Shown here in pieces: positions 21,734 through 29,730 of a DNA stretch of 64,000 nt (its first letter is position 1; every line of letters starts with the position of its first letter). The translations under genes were made by a program, and so were the position numbers. The stretch is from contig OV277871.1 in assembly GCA_922989275.2 (NCBI GenBank), positions 31,630,693 to 31,694,692 of the forward strand. Reading direction: 5' to 3'. The stretch is from Gari tellinella (Eukaryota > Mollusca > Bivalvia > Cardiida > Psammobiidae). The notes beneath the pieces were generated by a model. The model searched no databases and was not told the origin of the DNA. It was given only the letters and a program-made list of their open reading frames with translations.

Positions 21734-21906
21734 AGTAATAAGCTATATTACTCCCCTCCCCCACTAAAAAAATAAATTTACCCACCCCAAAAACCTACCC
21801 TAGTGGGTCACCTCGAGAAACAGTAATTTTAAAATAGGATGCATTTTCAAAATGAAGAAACATAAAGAAGAGTGGCAAACAGTTTGGATTCAGATCATAT
21901 TTAAAA
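21734..21906 (+). repeat. Polinton left terminal inverted repeat, 173 bp
   Basis: By eye it is identical to the complement of 37660-37832. The outer 19 bases are themselves an imperfect palindrome (AGTAATAAGCTATATTACT). The inner 35 bases (GGCAAACAGTTTGGATTCAG, ATCAT) match one arm of the MITE core. The integrase stop codon lies in the last bases of the repeat. Confidence 0.93.
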
Positions 21907-22878
21907 CTCTGTACTCTGTAATTCTTGATCATAAAAACCACCTTTAATTTCTTCCCCGTTTAAATCCTTTATTTTATAAGTAATAGGATCTGTATTTAAA
22001 ACTTCTTCAATAACAAATATTTCTTTTCTCCAACGAGTAGTATAACCCTTTTCAAATGTACCTTTCTTTTTTGATATCCTTACTCTATCTCCGACTTTGA
22101 ATTTAGGTTTTTTAGTGTCCTCTTCTTTTTCTGGATATAAATTTTCATACACTGTTACTTCATTTTCTAATTTACTCGCTTCAACAGGCGTCATTTTAAT
22201 TGAAGAATGTACTGTATTATTATAATCATTAACCAATTCATCTAATACATCATAATATTTAGTAGTTTCATAAGCAGTAAAATATTTAAACATACGTTGT
22301 TTCATAGTTCCTATCCAACGTTCTACTACACTAGATTTTTCTTCATTCTCAGTTGAATATAACTTTATGTTATTATCTTTTAACAATTCTTTTACATGTG
22401 TATTATAAAATTCTTTCCCTCGATCACTCCATATGTACTTCGGCTTTCTTTCTTTAAATAATGTTTTAAATGCTTCACTTACTGTTACTCCTGTTTTATT
22501 TTTTAAAGGAATTAACCAACCATATTTACTAAAAACATCTATAACTGCTAATAAATATTTATAGTGTTTATTTTGTTTTGAATACTGTTGCATATCTGCC
22601 AAATCAACTGCCCATGTTTGATCTATTGAATTAACATAAACACGTCTTTTAGGAAATTTTTTTATAACTCTGTGATGTAATTCATCTGCTAATTTATTTG
22701 TTAGAAGGGAACCGTCCGACTTGCTCTCTATACTGCTTATAAATCTATTCTTTTTAGATCCACACTCAGAACATTTAGCTTTTAACATTTGTCTATTATT
22801 AGCTGTTGTTACTTGCTCTACTGATTTATTTTCAGTATGTTTTTTACACCGTAAACAATATATTTTTGGATGCTCCAT
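21901..22878 (-). CDS. Polinton integrase (DDE, retroviral type)
   Basis: Inserts the element into host DNA, producing the 6-bp duplication. The 325 residues hold a zinc ribbon (C8, C11, C36, C39) like DUF5679, then an rve integrase core with D92 in WAVDLADM, D152 in WSDRGKEF and E186 in SSVVERWIGTMK. D152 and E186 are separated by 33 residues, close to the usual 35. A C-terminal SH3/chromo-like domain follows, with KFKVGDRVRISKKKGTFEKG. The start is ATG in a TTAAAATG context, 30 bp from the divergent zinc-protein gene. The stop codon lies inside the left terminal repeat. All catalytic residues are present, so it is probably active. Confidence 0.93.
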   Translation of the reverse strand: MEHPKIYCLRCKKHTENKSVEQVTTANNRQMLKAKCSECGSKKNRFISSIESKSDGSLLTNKLADELHHRVIKKFPKRRVYVNSIDQTWAVDLADMQQYSKQNKHYKYLLAVIDVFSKYGWLIPLKNKTGVTVSEAFKTLFKERKPKYIWSDRGKEFYNTHVKELLKDNNIKLYSTENEEKSSVVERWIGTMKQRMFKYFTAYETTKYYDVLDELVNDYNNTVHSSIKMTPVEASKLENEVTVYENLYPEKEEDTKKPKFKVGDRVRISKKKGTFEKGYTTRWRKEIFVIEEVLNTDPITYKIKDLNGEEIKGGFYDQELQSTEF

Positions 22879-22908
22879 TTTAATAGTTAAAATTTGCTTT
22901 TTTAAAAA
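22879..22908. promoter_or_regulatory. 30-bp divergent promoter, integrase / zinc protein
   Basis: Only 30 bp separate two start codons on opposite strands. The sequence is AT-rich with an A-run on each side of the ATGs (TTTTAAAAAATG rightward, AACTATTAAAATG leftward). Any promoter must lie here or in coding sequence. Confidence 0.55.
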
Positions 22909-23136
22909 ATGGCCGAAGGAAAAGTTTGTACAAAATGTAAGGAATATAAGTTACTAAGTGAATATTACAAAGCAAAGGATAAACCGATGGGAGTTAAATC
23001 TGCATGTAAACAATGTCTAAAACCTATGAAACAAAAACATTATCAAAATAACAAAGAAAAATATAAACAATCTTATCAAGAGTTTATGTTAAGATATCCT
23101 GATTATCATAAAAATTGCCGAATTCGGAAATCCTAA
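22909..23136 (+). CDS. Small CxxC...CxxC zinc protein
   Basis: Seventy-five residues with two CxxC pairs (C7/C10 and C33/C36) separated by a basic linker: VCTKCKEYKLLSEYYKAKDK, then SACKQCLKPM. The tail is Lys/Tyr-rich. This arrangement resembles the zinc half of phage HNH/recombination-endonuclease VII-like proteins, but the catalytic His-Asn-His part is not evident. A DNA-binding or nuclease-accessory role is an inference. It precedes the polymerase by 21 bp on the same strand and is probably co-expressed. Confidence 0.7.
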   Translation: MAEGKVCTKCKEYKLLSEYYKAKDKPMGVKSACKQCLKPMKQKHYQNNKEKYKQSYQEFMLRYPDYHKNCRIRKS

Positions 23137-23157
23137 TTAAAAAATGTTTCTAATAAA

Positions 23158-26100
23158 ATGGGACCAAAAAAATCAAACTCTAAAAATAATAAAAACTATA
23201 TTAAAGAAGTTATTAACAAAAGTGGTATTAATATAAATAATTATTTTAAAAAGATTAAACCAGATGTTAAAAGATTAGTTTTATCATTTCCTAATGTTAA
23301 ATTTAATTTAATAATGAAAACTATTTATTCAAAACCTTTAGCCATGAATGAAAAAATAGAGAGACATTATAATAGTGGGTTTATAAAACTTCGAGCACAA
23401 AACGAATTTAATGAAGTTTATAATTCTATTATTGAAAAGTATAAAGTATGGGAAGAAGAACATCAGGGAAAAGAATCTGGTTTAATATTTAATGAAATAG
23501 AAAATACAGAAGTTAAAGTCGTTAGAGTAAAAAGTTTAAATGGTTCTTCTTATTTTGATCTAGGAAAAAAATTCAATAGTCTATTAAATATTAAAAACAA
23601 TGATACCCAATGTTTTGCCTATAGTGTAATTGCCGGAATGCTATATAAATTAAAAGAGAATCCTGATGATAATCCTAATTTTTCAGATACATTTTCAAAA
23701 ATGAATAAAAACCCCGCAAGAGTATCAAATTACAAACCTTATTTAGACATTATTAATATGAAAAATATTAAAGCACCAGTAAGTATAAATTCGATTGAAA
23801 CATTTGAAAAACAAAATGAAAATATAACTATCAATGTATTTGGAATTGAAAAGAACCTTTTAGACCCTGAAGAAGTTGATTTTTCTAAATCATTACAAGA
23901 AAAGAATCTACGTAATATATATCCATTATATAGAAGTAAATTTAAAGATAGAAAATATGTTATAGATTTATTATATGTCACTCTAAACGATAAAAAACAT
24001 TATTGCTTAATTAAAAATTTTAATGCTTATCTTAATCATAATCATAATAAAAGATATCATTGTAGAAATTGTATTGCTGCTTCATATACTACTGAAAAAG
24101 CTTTAGAAAAACACATGAAAGAATGTACAACAAATGAACCATTAAAATTTATTATGCCAAATAAAGGAAGTAAGTGTAAATTTGAAAATCCTCATTTTAA
24201 ATTAAAACTACCATTTGTTGGATATGCAGACTTTGAATCAATTAATATAAAATTAAATTATATGGATCCTGATCTCCGGAAACAAATAAATAAATTAAGA
24301 ATTAAATATAAATCACATAATGTTAATTCTAAAATAAAATATATGATTATCAATAAAATAATGAAAGAAGAAGAAATATCTAAAAAAAGATCTAAAATAA
24401 TTTATCATAATTATGTTAATAATAAATTATCTGATGAAAGAACTAAAATATATTTAGATAAAATCAAAGAAAAATACATTACAAAATATTTTAATAAATT
24501 AATAGATAACATTTTTGATAAATGGATTGAAGATGGAAAACATATTGAAGTAAGTGATTATGAAATAAATAAATATTGTGAAAATAATGAAAAAAAGATT
24601 AATAGACTTAGCGAAAGAATAAAAGAAAAGATAAAAAGAGAAAATATTAAACTATCTTTTAAAGATAATACAATAAATTTACAACAACAAAAAGTAGTTT
24701 CATATAATTTACAATTAGTTTCTCAATATCCGGATATTATACCAAATAAAAATATTAACTATGCACCTAGTGAAAATGCTGAAAAAGATTTTATTGAAAC
24801 ATGTTTAAATTATAATGATAAAATTAAATGGGCTTATTTTCGTGCAGAAAAGAATTTTAAAATATCAAAAACGAAAAAAGAAGAACTATATAATACTTCT
24901 GATTGTTGTTATTTGTGTAAACAGAAATTAGAAAGAGAGGAAAAAGTAATTGAACATAATCATTTATCAGGTCAATTTAGAGGAATATCCTGCTCTAGTT
25001 GTAATAGAAAAGAATCTAGAGATGGAAAACAATTTCCAATCTTTTTTCATAATGGAAGTGGATATGATTTTCATTTTATAACAGAAGAATTATTAAAACA
25101 TGAAACAGAATATAAAAAATTAAAGGTATTACCAAAGGATAGTGAAAATTATATATCAATAACATTTGGGGATCGATATTTTAAGTTAGTTTTTAAAGAT
25201 AGCTATAGATTTTTACTGAGTAGCATAGATAATTTATCTAAAACATTAAAAGATGATCAATATAAAATACTTAAAAGAGAATTATCTGATGATGTTTTAT
25301 TTGAAGATTTAAAATATAATGATGAAGGAAGAAGTTTTAAAGGAGTATTTCCTTATGATTTCTTTGATTCTTTTGAAAAATTAAAATTAGAAGAATTCCC
25401 CGATAAAAAAGAATTTTATTCAATATTATACCAAAAGGATATATCTGAAAAAGAATATGAACATGGGAAAAAGATATTCAACAGATACTGTAAAACATTC
25501 AAAGATTATTTAATGCTTTATCAAAAACTAGATGTGTTAATATTAACAGATGTATTTGAAAATTTTAGAGATCTCTGTTTAAAATCATATGAAATCGATC
25601 CAGCTTATTGTTATTCTGCACCGGGATTAACATGGAATGCAGGATTAAAGTATACAGGAATTGAATTAGATTTGTTAGCTGATACAGATATGAGAATGAT
25701 GTTTCAAAAAGGAATACGAGGTGGATTTTCTGGCGTATTAGGAAATCGTTTTGTTAAAGCAAATAATAAATATACAGTTAAAGATATCGGAGACTCACGT
25801 AATAAAATAAAAAACTCAAATTATTTATGGTATACAGATGCTAATAACTTATATGGTTGTGGAATGTCAGAGAAACTTCCTTATAAAAACTTTAAATGGG
25901 AAGAAGATATAAAACAAGATATAAACTATTATTTGGATAAATGTAATGAAGATGATGGAATGGTTTTTAAAGTAGATTTAGAATATGATAATTTAACAAA
26001 ATTCAAATTAAGAAAATTCCCGCCTATGCCTGTTTCAAGAAAGATAAATAAAAAAGAAATATCAGATTATTCAAGAGATTTATTAAAACAAAATAATATG

Positions 26101-27102
26101 AAATTAGGAAATGTTGAAAAATTAATATTAGATCTTCATGATAAAAAAGAGTATATTGTACATTATGATATTCTCAAATATTACATTTCTCTTGGAATAA
26201 AAGTAACAAAAATTCATAGCATAATATCCTTTAATCATAAACCATGGTTAAAAGATTATATTGATTTCAATACAAAAATGAGAGCAAAAGCAACAAATGA
26301 TTTTGAAAAAGATTTCTGGAAGTTAATGAATAATTCTTTTTATGGAAAGACTTTAGAAAATATTTCTAATAGATGTATAGTAGAATTAATAAATAAACCC
26401 GAAGATTTAAAACGATTAGCTTCAAAAGATAATTTTAAAGATATTATAGATTTCAATAATGATTTTAAAGCGGTATTATTAAATTATAAATCAATGTACT
26501 TTAATAAACCAATTTATTTAGGAATGTGTGTTTTAGATTATTCAAAATTAGTAATGTATAAATTTTATTATGATATTATTGAAAAATACTTTCCAAATAA
26601 TGAGGTTTTATACAGTGATACCGACAGTATGGTATTAAATATATTCACAGAAGATCTATATTCTGATTTAGAAAAAATAAAAGATCATTTAGATACCTCT
26701 AACTACCCAAACGAAGATCCATTGTTTTCAAATATAAATAAAAAAGTAATCGGAAAGTTCAAAGATGAACTAGGTGGCAATGTAATGTCAAAATTTATTG
26801 CAATAAAAAGTAAAATGTATGGATATGAATATTTAGAAGATTCAAATATTAAATTCAAATGTTTAGCAAAAGGTGTTAATAAAACAACTAAAAAAGAATT
26901 TAATTCTGCATCATATGAAGATTGTTTATTTAATAGAAGAATAATTCATAAAACAATGTTTAATTTAGTACATAAGAAACATAATATATTTTTAAATCAA
27001 ATGAATAAAATAGGGTTATCTCCTTTTGATGATAAAAGATATATATGTGACAATGGAATAGATACACAACCTTATGGTATTGAATCTTTATACTTTACTT
27101 AA
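23158..27102 (+). CDS. Protein-primed family B DNA polymerase
   Basis: Replicates the linear element using a terminal protein primer. It has 1314 residues, with the N-terminal Polinton-type region NNDTQCFAYSVIAGMLY near 145 and a C2H2-like HCRNC...EKHMKEC near 300. Exonuclease motifs are YADFES (about 356-361), NGSGYDFHFI (about 633) and YQKLDVLIL (about 788). Polymerase motif A is TDANNLYG (about 892), motif B is LMNNSFYGKT (about 1057) and motif C is YSDTDS (about 1151). A four-Cys/His-rich CYLCKQKL...EHNHLSGQFRG...CSSCNR insert lies at about 584-620, resembling the endonuclease VII zinc fold often seen in this family. All catalytic acidic residues are present and the length is typical. The start ATG follows TAATAAA. 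Confidence 0.95.
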   Translation: MGPKKSNSKNNKNYIKEVINKSGININNYFKKIKPDVKRLVLSFPNVKFNLIMKTIYSKPLAMNEKIERHYNSGFIKLRAQNEFNEVYNSIIEKYKVWEEEHQGKESGLIFNEIENTEVKVVRVKSLNGSSYFDLGKKFNSLLNIKNNDTQCFAYSVIAGMLYKLKENPDDNPNFSDTFSKMNKNPARVSNYKPYLDIINMKNIKAPVSINSIETFEKQNENITINVFGIEKNLLDPEEVDFSKSLQEKNLRNIYPLYRSKFKDRKYVIDLLYVTLNDKKHYCLIKNFNAYLNHNHNKRYHCRNCIAASYTTEKALEKHMKECTTNEPLKFIMPNKGSKCKFENPHFKLKLPFVGYADFESINIKLNYMDPDLRKQINKLRIKYKSHNVNSKIKYMIINKIMKEEEISKKRSKIIYHNYVNNKLSDERTKIYLDKIKEKYITKYFNKLIDNIFDKWIEDGKHIEVSDYEINKYCENNEKKINRLSERIKEKIKRENIKLSFKDNTINLQQQKVVSYNLQLVSQYPDIIPNKNINYAPSENAEKDFIETCLNYNDKIKWAYFRAEKNFKISKTKKEELYNTSDCCYLCKQKLEREEKVIEHNHLSGQFRGISCSSCNRKESRDGKQFPIFFHNGSGYDFHFITEELLKHETEYKKLKVLPKDSENYISITFGDRYFKLVFKDSYRFLLSSIDNLSKTLKDDQYKILKRELSDDVLFEDLKYNDEGRSFKGVFPYDFFDSFEKLKLEEFPDKKEFYSILYQKDISEKEYEHGKKIFNRYCKTFKDYLMLYQKLDVLILTDVFENFRDLCLKSYEIDPAYCYSAPGLTWNAGLKYTGIELDLLADTDMRMMFQKGIRGGFSGVLGNRFVKANNKYTVKDIGDSRNKIKNSNYLWYTDANNLYGCGMSEKLPYKNFKWEEDIKQDINYYLDKCNEDDGMVFKVDLEYDNLTKFKLRKFPPMPVSRKINKKEISDYSRDLLKQNNMKLGNVEKLILDLHDKKEYIVHYDILKYYISLGIKVTKIHSIISFNHKPWLKDYIDFNTKMRAKATNDFEKDFWKLMNNSFYGKTLENISNRCIVELINKPEDLKRLASKDNFKDIIDFNNDFKAVLLNYKSMYFNKPIYLGMCVLDYSKLVMYKFYYDIIEKYFPNNEVLYSDTDSMVLNIFTEDLYSDLEKIKDHLDTSNYPNEDPLFSNINKKVIGKFKDELGGNVMSKFIAIKSKMYGYEYLEDSNIKFKCLAKGVNKTTKKEFNSASYEDCLFNRRIIHKTMFNLVHKKHNIFLNQMNKIGLSPFDDKRYICDNGIDTQPYGIESLYFT

Positions 27103-27225
27103 TTTATTTTTGTCTTCTAGATTTCTTTCTACATTATTAAGCCGTTTGAGTGTATACGTCACAATTATTAATGTTGCTATGGGAATAGATATCTGAGTTA
27201 ATTGAATTAATATTGATTGACACAT
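27088..27225 (-). CDS. Small single-span membrane protein, 45 aa
   Basis: An open frame starts at ATG 27225 after an A-rich leader (AAAAAAGAAAATG) like the other genes here. It ends TAA at 27088, overlapping the polymerase 3' end by 15 bp on the opposite strand. Residues 5-25 are a hydrophobic helix (ILIQLTQISIPIATLIIVTY), followed by a charged tail. The 24-bp gap to the next minus-strand gene fits the compact gene array. The function is unknown. Without comparative data the call rests on position, start context and composition. Confidence 0.5.
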   Translation of the reverse strand: MCQSILIQLTQISIPIATLIIVTYTLKRLNNVERNLEDKNKLSKV

Positions 27226-27248
27226 TTTCTTTTTTCCTTTTTTATACT

Positions 27249-27671
27249 TTATATAATAAACTTCCATGCAACAAACCCTGTTAATACCATGCCACCAACA
27301 ATAAATGCAATCTCCCTATTCTTCTGATCTCCTGATGGAGTATAGAAATCACTTAATGTAGGTTTCGGAGGTAAAGCTGGTAATAGTTTACCAGTAATAT
27401 AAAAATAATTCTTCATTGCTGTATCGGCATCATCAAATTCATTCACAGCATGGTGTTCCTTTTTCAGTTGCTTATTAATAAAATCCAACCTCTCTGTTCT
27501 TTTTTCATTCCATTCTGTTTGTGCTGCTTCTAATTGTTCCATTGCCAAATCATGTCTTTTTCTCTCTTCATCACTATTTCTACCCATATGTGAAAAAAAA
27601 TAATTACTACCCGAAAAAGCTAATGCATTCACTGCTGCCCCTCCAATCATCATTACTACTGCACTTGCCAT
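27249..27671 (-). CDS. Polinton-type membrane-anchored protein, 140 aa
   Basis: The N-terminus is hydrophobic (MASAVVMMIGGAAVNALAFS). A charged helical middle (EERKRHDLAMEQLEAAQTEW, then KRTERLDFINKQLK) is followed by a proline-rich LPPKPTLSDFYTP and a C-terminal membrane helix (IAFIVGGMVLTGFVAWKF). I recognise the DFI-N-K / LSDFY layout as recurrent in animal Polinton-like elements, but the function is not established. It is 17 bp downstream of the 78-aa gene on the same strand, and probably a virion or membrane component (inference). Confidence 0.75.
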   Translation of the reverse strand: MASAVVMMIGGAAVNALAFSGSNYFFSHMGRNSDEERKRHDLAMEQLEAAQTEWNEKRTERLDFINKQLKKEHHAVNEFDDADTAMKNYFYITGKLLPALPPKPTLSDFYTPSGDQKNREIAFIVGGMVLTGFVAWKFII

Positions 27672-27688
27672 TTTTAAAGAAAATAAAA

Positions 27689-27925
27689 TTACTTCATAAT
27701 ATCAGCGGGTATAATACCTTGTTTAACTAACATATCTTTCGTTGCCATTGCAAGTAATATATCAATGGATAACATGCCAATATCTGTCATATTAAAATCT
27801 ACTTTTGGTGGTGGTCTTTTCAATAGTTTTCTACCTAATTCTGAATACCCAATTGTTAATACTGTTTCCACTCCAGCATGATATAACATGTTTGCTATTT
27901 GTTTTCCGTCTATTTGTGTTGTCAT
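27689..27925 (-). CDS. Conserved small Polinton protein, 78 aa
   Basis: The protein contains ELGRKLLKRPPPKVDFNMTD and MATKDMLVKQGIIPADIMK, with a hydrophobic GMLSIDILLAM stretch between them. I do not recognise a domain. The start ATG follows ATATAAAA and the gene sits between two membrane proteins with 15-17 bp gaps. It is probably a small structural or assembly protein (inference from context only). Confidence 0.7.
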   Translation of the reverse strand: MTTQIDGKQIANMLYHAGVETVLTIGYSELGRKLLKRPPPKVDFNMTDIGMLSIDILLAMATKDMLVKQGIIPADIMK

Positions 27926-27940
27926 TTTTATATATTAAAT

Positions 27941-28333
27941 TTAATTAAATTCAAATGGATCAATTTCTTTCTTTTGTATTCCCATAGGGGCCTCCGGAAT
28001 CACAGGTTCCTGTTTTATCACTGGTTCAACTTGTTTAGAATTATATATATATAATCCCAATCCAACAACTCCAATTAGACATAAAGGGATATAATTTTTA
28101 TATATATCTATTTTAACTTCATCATTATCTTTTGTTATAGATTTAACTTCATCTTTTGTCATAGGCGCGCTATCGCTCACATCTTTTGTTATAACTTTTA
28201 ATTGTATGTTTTCTTTCTTTATTTCTTCCGTTTCTTTTCTTTTTAATTCAGCTTTCATTTTTTTTGCTTCTGCACCCTTTTTACCTGCAGCTACTCTTTT
28301 CGGGTTTTTCTGTTTTTTTGTTTCTTCATTCAT
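27941..28333 (-). CDS. Basic membrane protein, 130 aa
   Basis: The first 45 residues are strongly basic (KNPKRVAAGKKGAEAKKMKA), followed by an acidic/amide linker, a membrane helix (IPLCLIGVVGLGLYIYNS, about 86-103) and a short proline-rich tail. The basic segment resembles a DNA-binding or nuclear-localising tail. Its start overlaps the end of the upstream gene by 8 bp, which implies separate promoters or translational coupling. The function is unknown. Confidence 0.7.
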   Translation of the reverse strand: MNEETKKQKNPKRVAAGKKGAEAKKMKAELKRKETEEIKKENIQLKVITKDVSDSAPMTKDEVKSITKDNDEVKIDIYKNYIPLCLIGVVGLGLYIYNSKQVEPVIKQEPVIPEAPMGIQKKEIDPFEFN

Positions 28334-28928
28334 CTTTTTTTATTGTAATTTTTTCACTTTTCTCTTCTTGATTGAAATTAATATGTTTTGCTGTTGTTAG
28401 CATAGCAGTAAAAGGAGCCAGATACATTCCATAATTATAATACAATTCACAACATGAACTAGTCAAAGCATGATTTATAAATGGATCTTCTTCTAAATCT
28501 TGTATTAGTTTTGGAGGATTAACAACATTAAAATATTTAGATACACCCATAACATATAAATTAATAAAAGAGTTTCCTAATGTCTTAGTCATAGTTGCTC
28601 CTAATCTAGCTTCATATCTACAGTATAGTTTGTTTATTTGTTCTTGTGTCATTGTATCAATTTCTGACATTTGTAAGTCTTTCCCAAGATATTGTTTACT
28701 TCCACCACCAGCAACAATAGCTGATAATCTTTCACGTTTTGTTTCTTCGTGTTCATTATTTTGATCGATTTTAGTAAGTAAGACTTCAGCATCCATTTTT
28801 AAATATTTATTTTTTATTTTCAAATATTTATTTTTTATTTTAAAAAAATTAAATATCACATATCCCACTATTGATAAGACTGCAGTGTTTGTTATCAGAA
28901 ATGTTATCTGACAGATAATTGTTAGCAT
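28326..28928 (-). CDS. Conserved Polinton protein, 156 or 200 aa
   Basis: The longest frame opens at 28928 with a membrane-like segment (VLSIVGYVIFNFFKIKNK). A second ATG at 28797 follows TATTTAAAA, the context used by neighbouring genes, and gives 156 residues starting MDAEVLLTKIDQ. The 44 residues between are largely two copies of an AT-rich 21-bp repeat, so I favour the 28797 start. The body holds ETKRERLSAIVAGGGSKQYL, YCRYEARLGATMTKTLGNSF and CELYYNYGMYLAPFTAML. It recurs in animal Polinton-like elements as I recall, with no assigned function, and is probably structural (inference). Confidence 0.75.
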   Translation of the reverse strand: MLTIICQITFLITNTAVLSIVGYVIFNFFKIKNKYLKIKNKYLKMDAEVLLTKIDQNNEHEETKRERLSAIVAGGGSKQYLGKDLQMSEIDTMTQEQINKLYCRYEARLGATMTKTLGNSFINLYVMGVSKYFNVVNPPKLIQDLEEDPFINHALTSSCCELYYNYGMYLAPFTAMLTTAKHINFNQEEKSEKITIKKDE

Positions 28929-28930
28929 TG

Positions 28931-29095
28931 TCTTTTTTATTGCTTATTTTTTAAGCACTACTTAAGCATACGCTTATTTTTTGCTATATTACTTAAGCAT
29001 AGCTAAAGCATTACTTAAGCATTGCTTAAGCATAACTAAAGCATTACTTAAGCATCCGCTTATTTTTTGTTAAATTACTTAAGCATTACTTAATC
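28931..29095. repeat. Iterated ACTTAAGCAT repeats inside the Polinton
   Basis: At least five ACTTAAGCAT units (one merging into GCTTAAGCAT), each containing the palindrome CTTAAG, alternate with CTAAAGCATT and three GCTTATTTTTT units. They sit between the ATPase stop codon and the next gene. This is the only sizeable non-coding gap in the left two thirds of the element. Confidence 0.85.
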
Positions 29096-29719
29096 AACCA
29101 CCCAATAATCAGCAGGTTGGTCAGTTTTTAAAATTAATTTACGATGCTTCTTTTTTTTTAGTTCTTCCTTTATTCTTTGTCGTTCTTCCAATGTGGGAAT
29201 AACATCATTCTCTCTCAAACAATTTTCAAAACTATCTCTGTCCTTAGTGTAGAACATACACAACCATTTTGTTTGTTCTCTTAAATCTTTCAAAACTGAA
29301 TTATATCTTTGTGATATAACCCATACTGATTGTTCTGCATGTCTGCCTGAAAATGCAAGTTCAGACAGCATATCTTTTTTCTTTGTTAGTTCTTTTGTTG
29401 CACTACAATCATCAATGATGTACAGAGTTGAATAACCAGCATATTTATTGAAAAACATTCTTAATAGTTCTTGTAATTTCTCTTCTTCTTTGACTATTGG
29501 ATTTACGATTATAATATTCTTTGTTTTAGGGTTTTTAACGTCACCAATCCACTCACGATTTTTATATGTCTTGTTCCATTGAATAGTTGGACAAAGTATA
29601 ACAATATATTTAAATACACCTCTATATTTACCTTCAAGTAAGTCTAAAACAAATTCGGTCTTTCCACAACCAGTTTGACCACAAATAATTGCACAGTGCG
29701 GGTATTTAGGTAATTCCAT
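29090..29719 (-). CDS. A32/FtsK-HerA-like genome packaging ATPase
   Basis: Drives DNA into the capsid. The 209 residues carry a Walker A GQTGCGKT at 14-21, a Walker B LYIIDDCSA with the acidic pair at 103-104, and a downstream FSGRHAEQSVWVISQRYNSV block with the sensor residues typical of poxvirus A32-like and Polinton ATPases. Length is normal for the family. It lies 11 bp downstream of the capsid gene on the same strand, the usual pairing of packaging and capsid functions. The start ATG is in TTAAAAAATGG. No damage was seen. Confidence 0.9.
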   Translation of the reverse strand: MELPKYPHCAIICGQTGCGKTEFVLDLLEGKYRGVFKYIVILCPTIQWNKTYKNREWIGDVKNPKTKNIIIVNPIVKEEEKLQELLRMFFNKYAGYSTLYIIDDCSATKELTKKKDMLSELAFSGRHAEQSVWVISQRYNSVLKDLREQTKWLCMFYTKDRDSFENCLRENDVIPTLEERQRIKEELKKKKHRKLILKTDQPADYWVVD

Positions 29720-29730
29720 TTTTTAAGTGA

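Noticed and set aside
28931..29095. CRISPR-like array
   Set aside because: Units are short, overlapping and without unique spacers, and the context is an animal Polinton.
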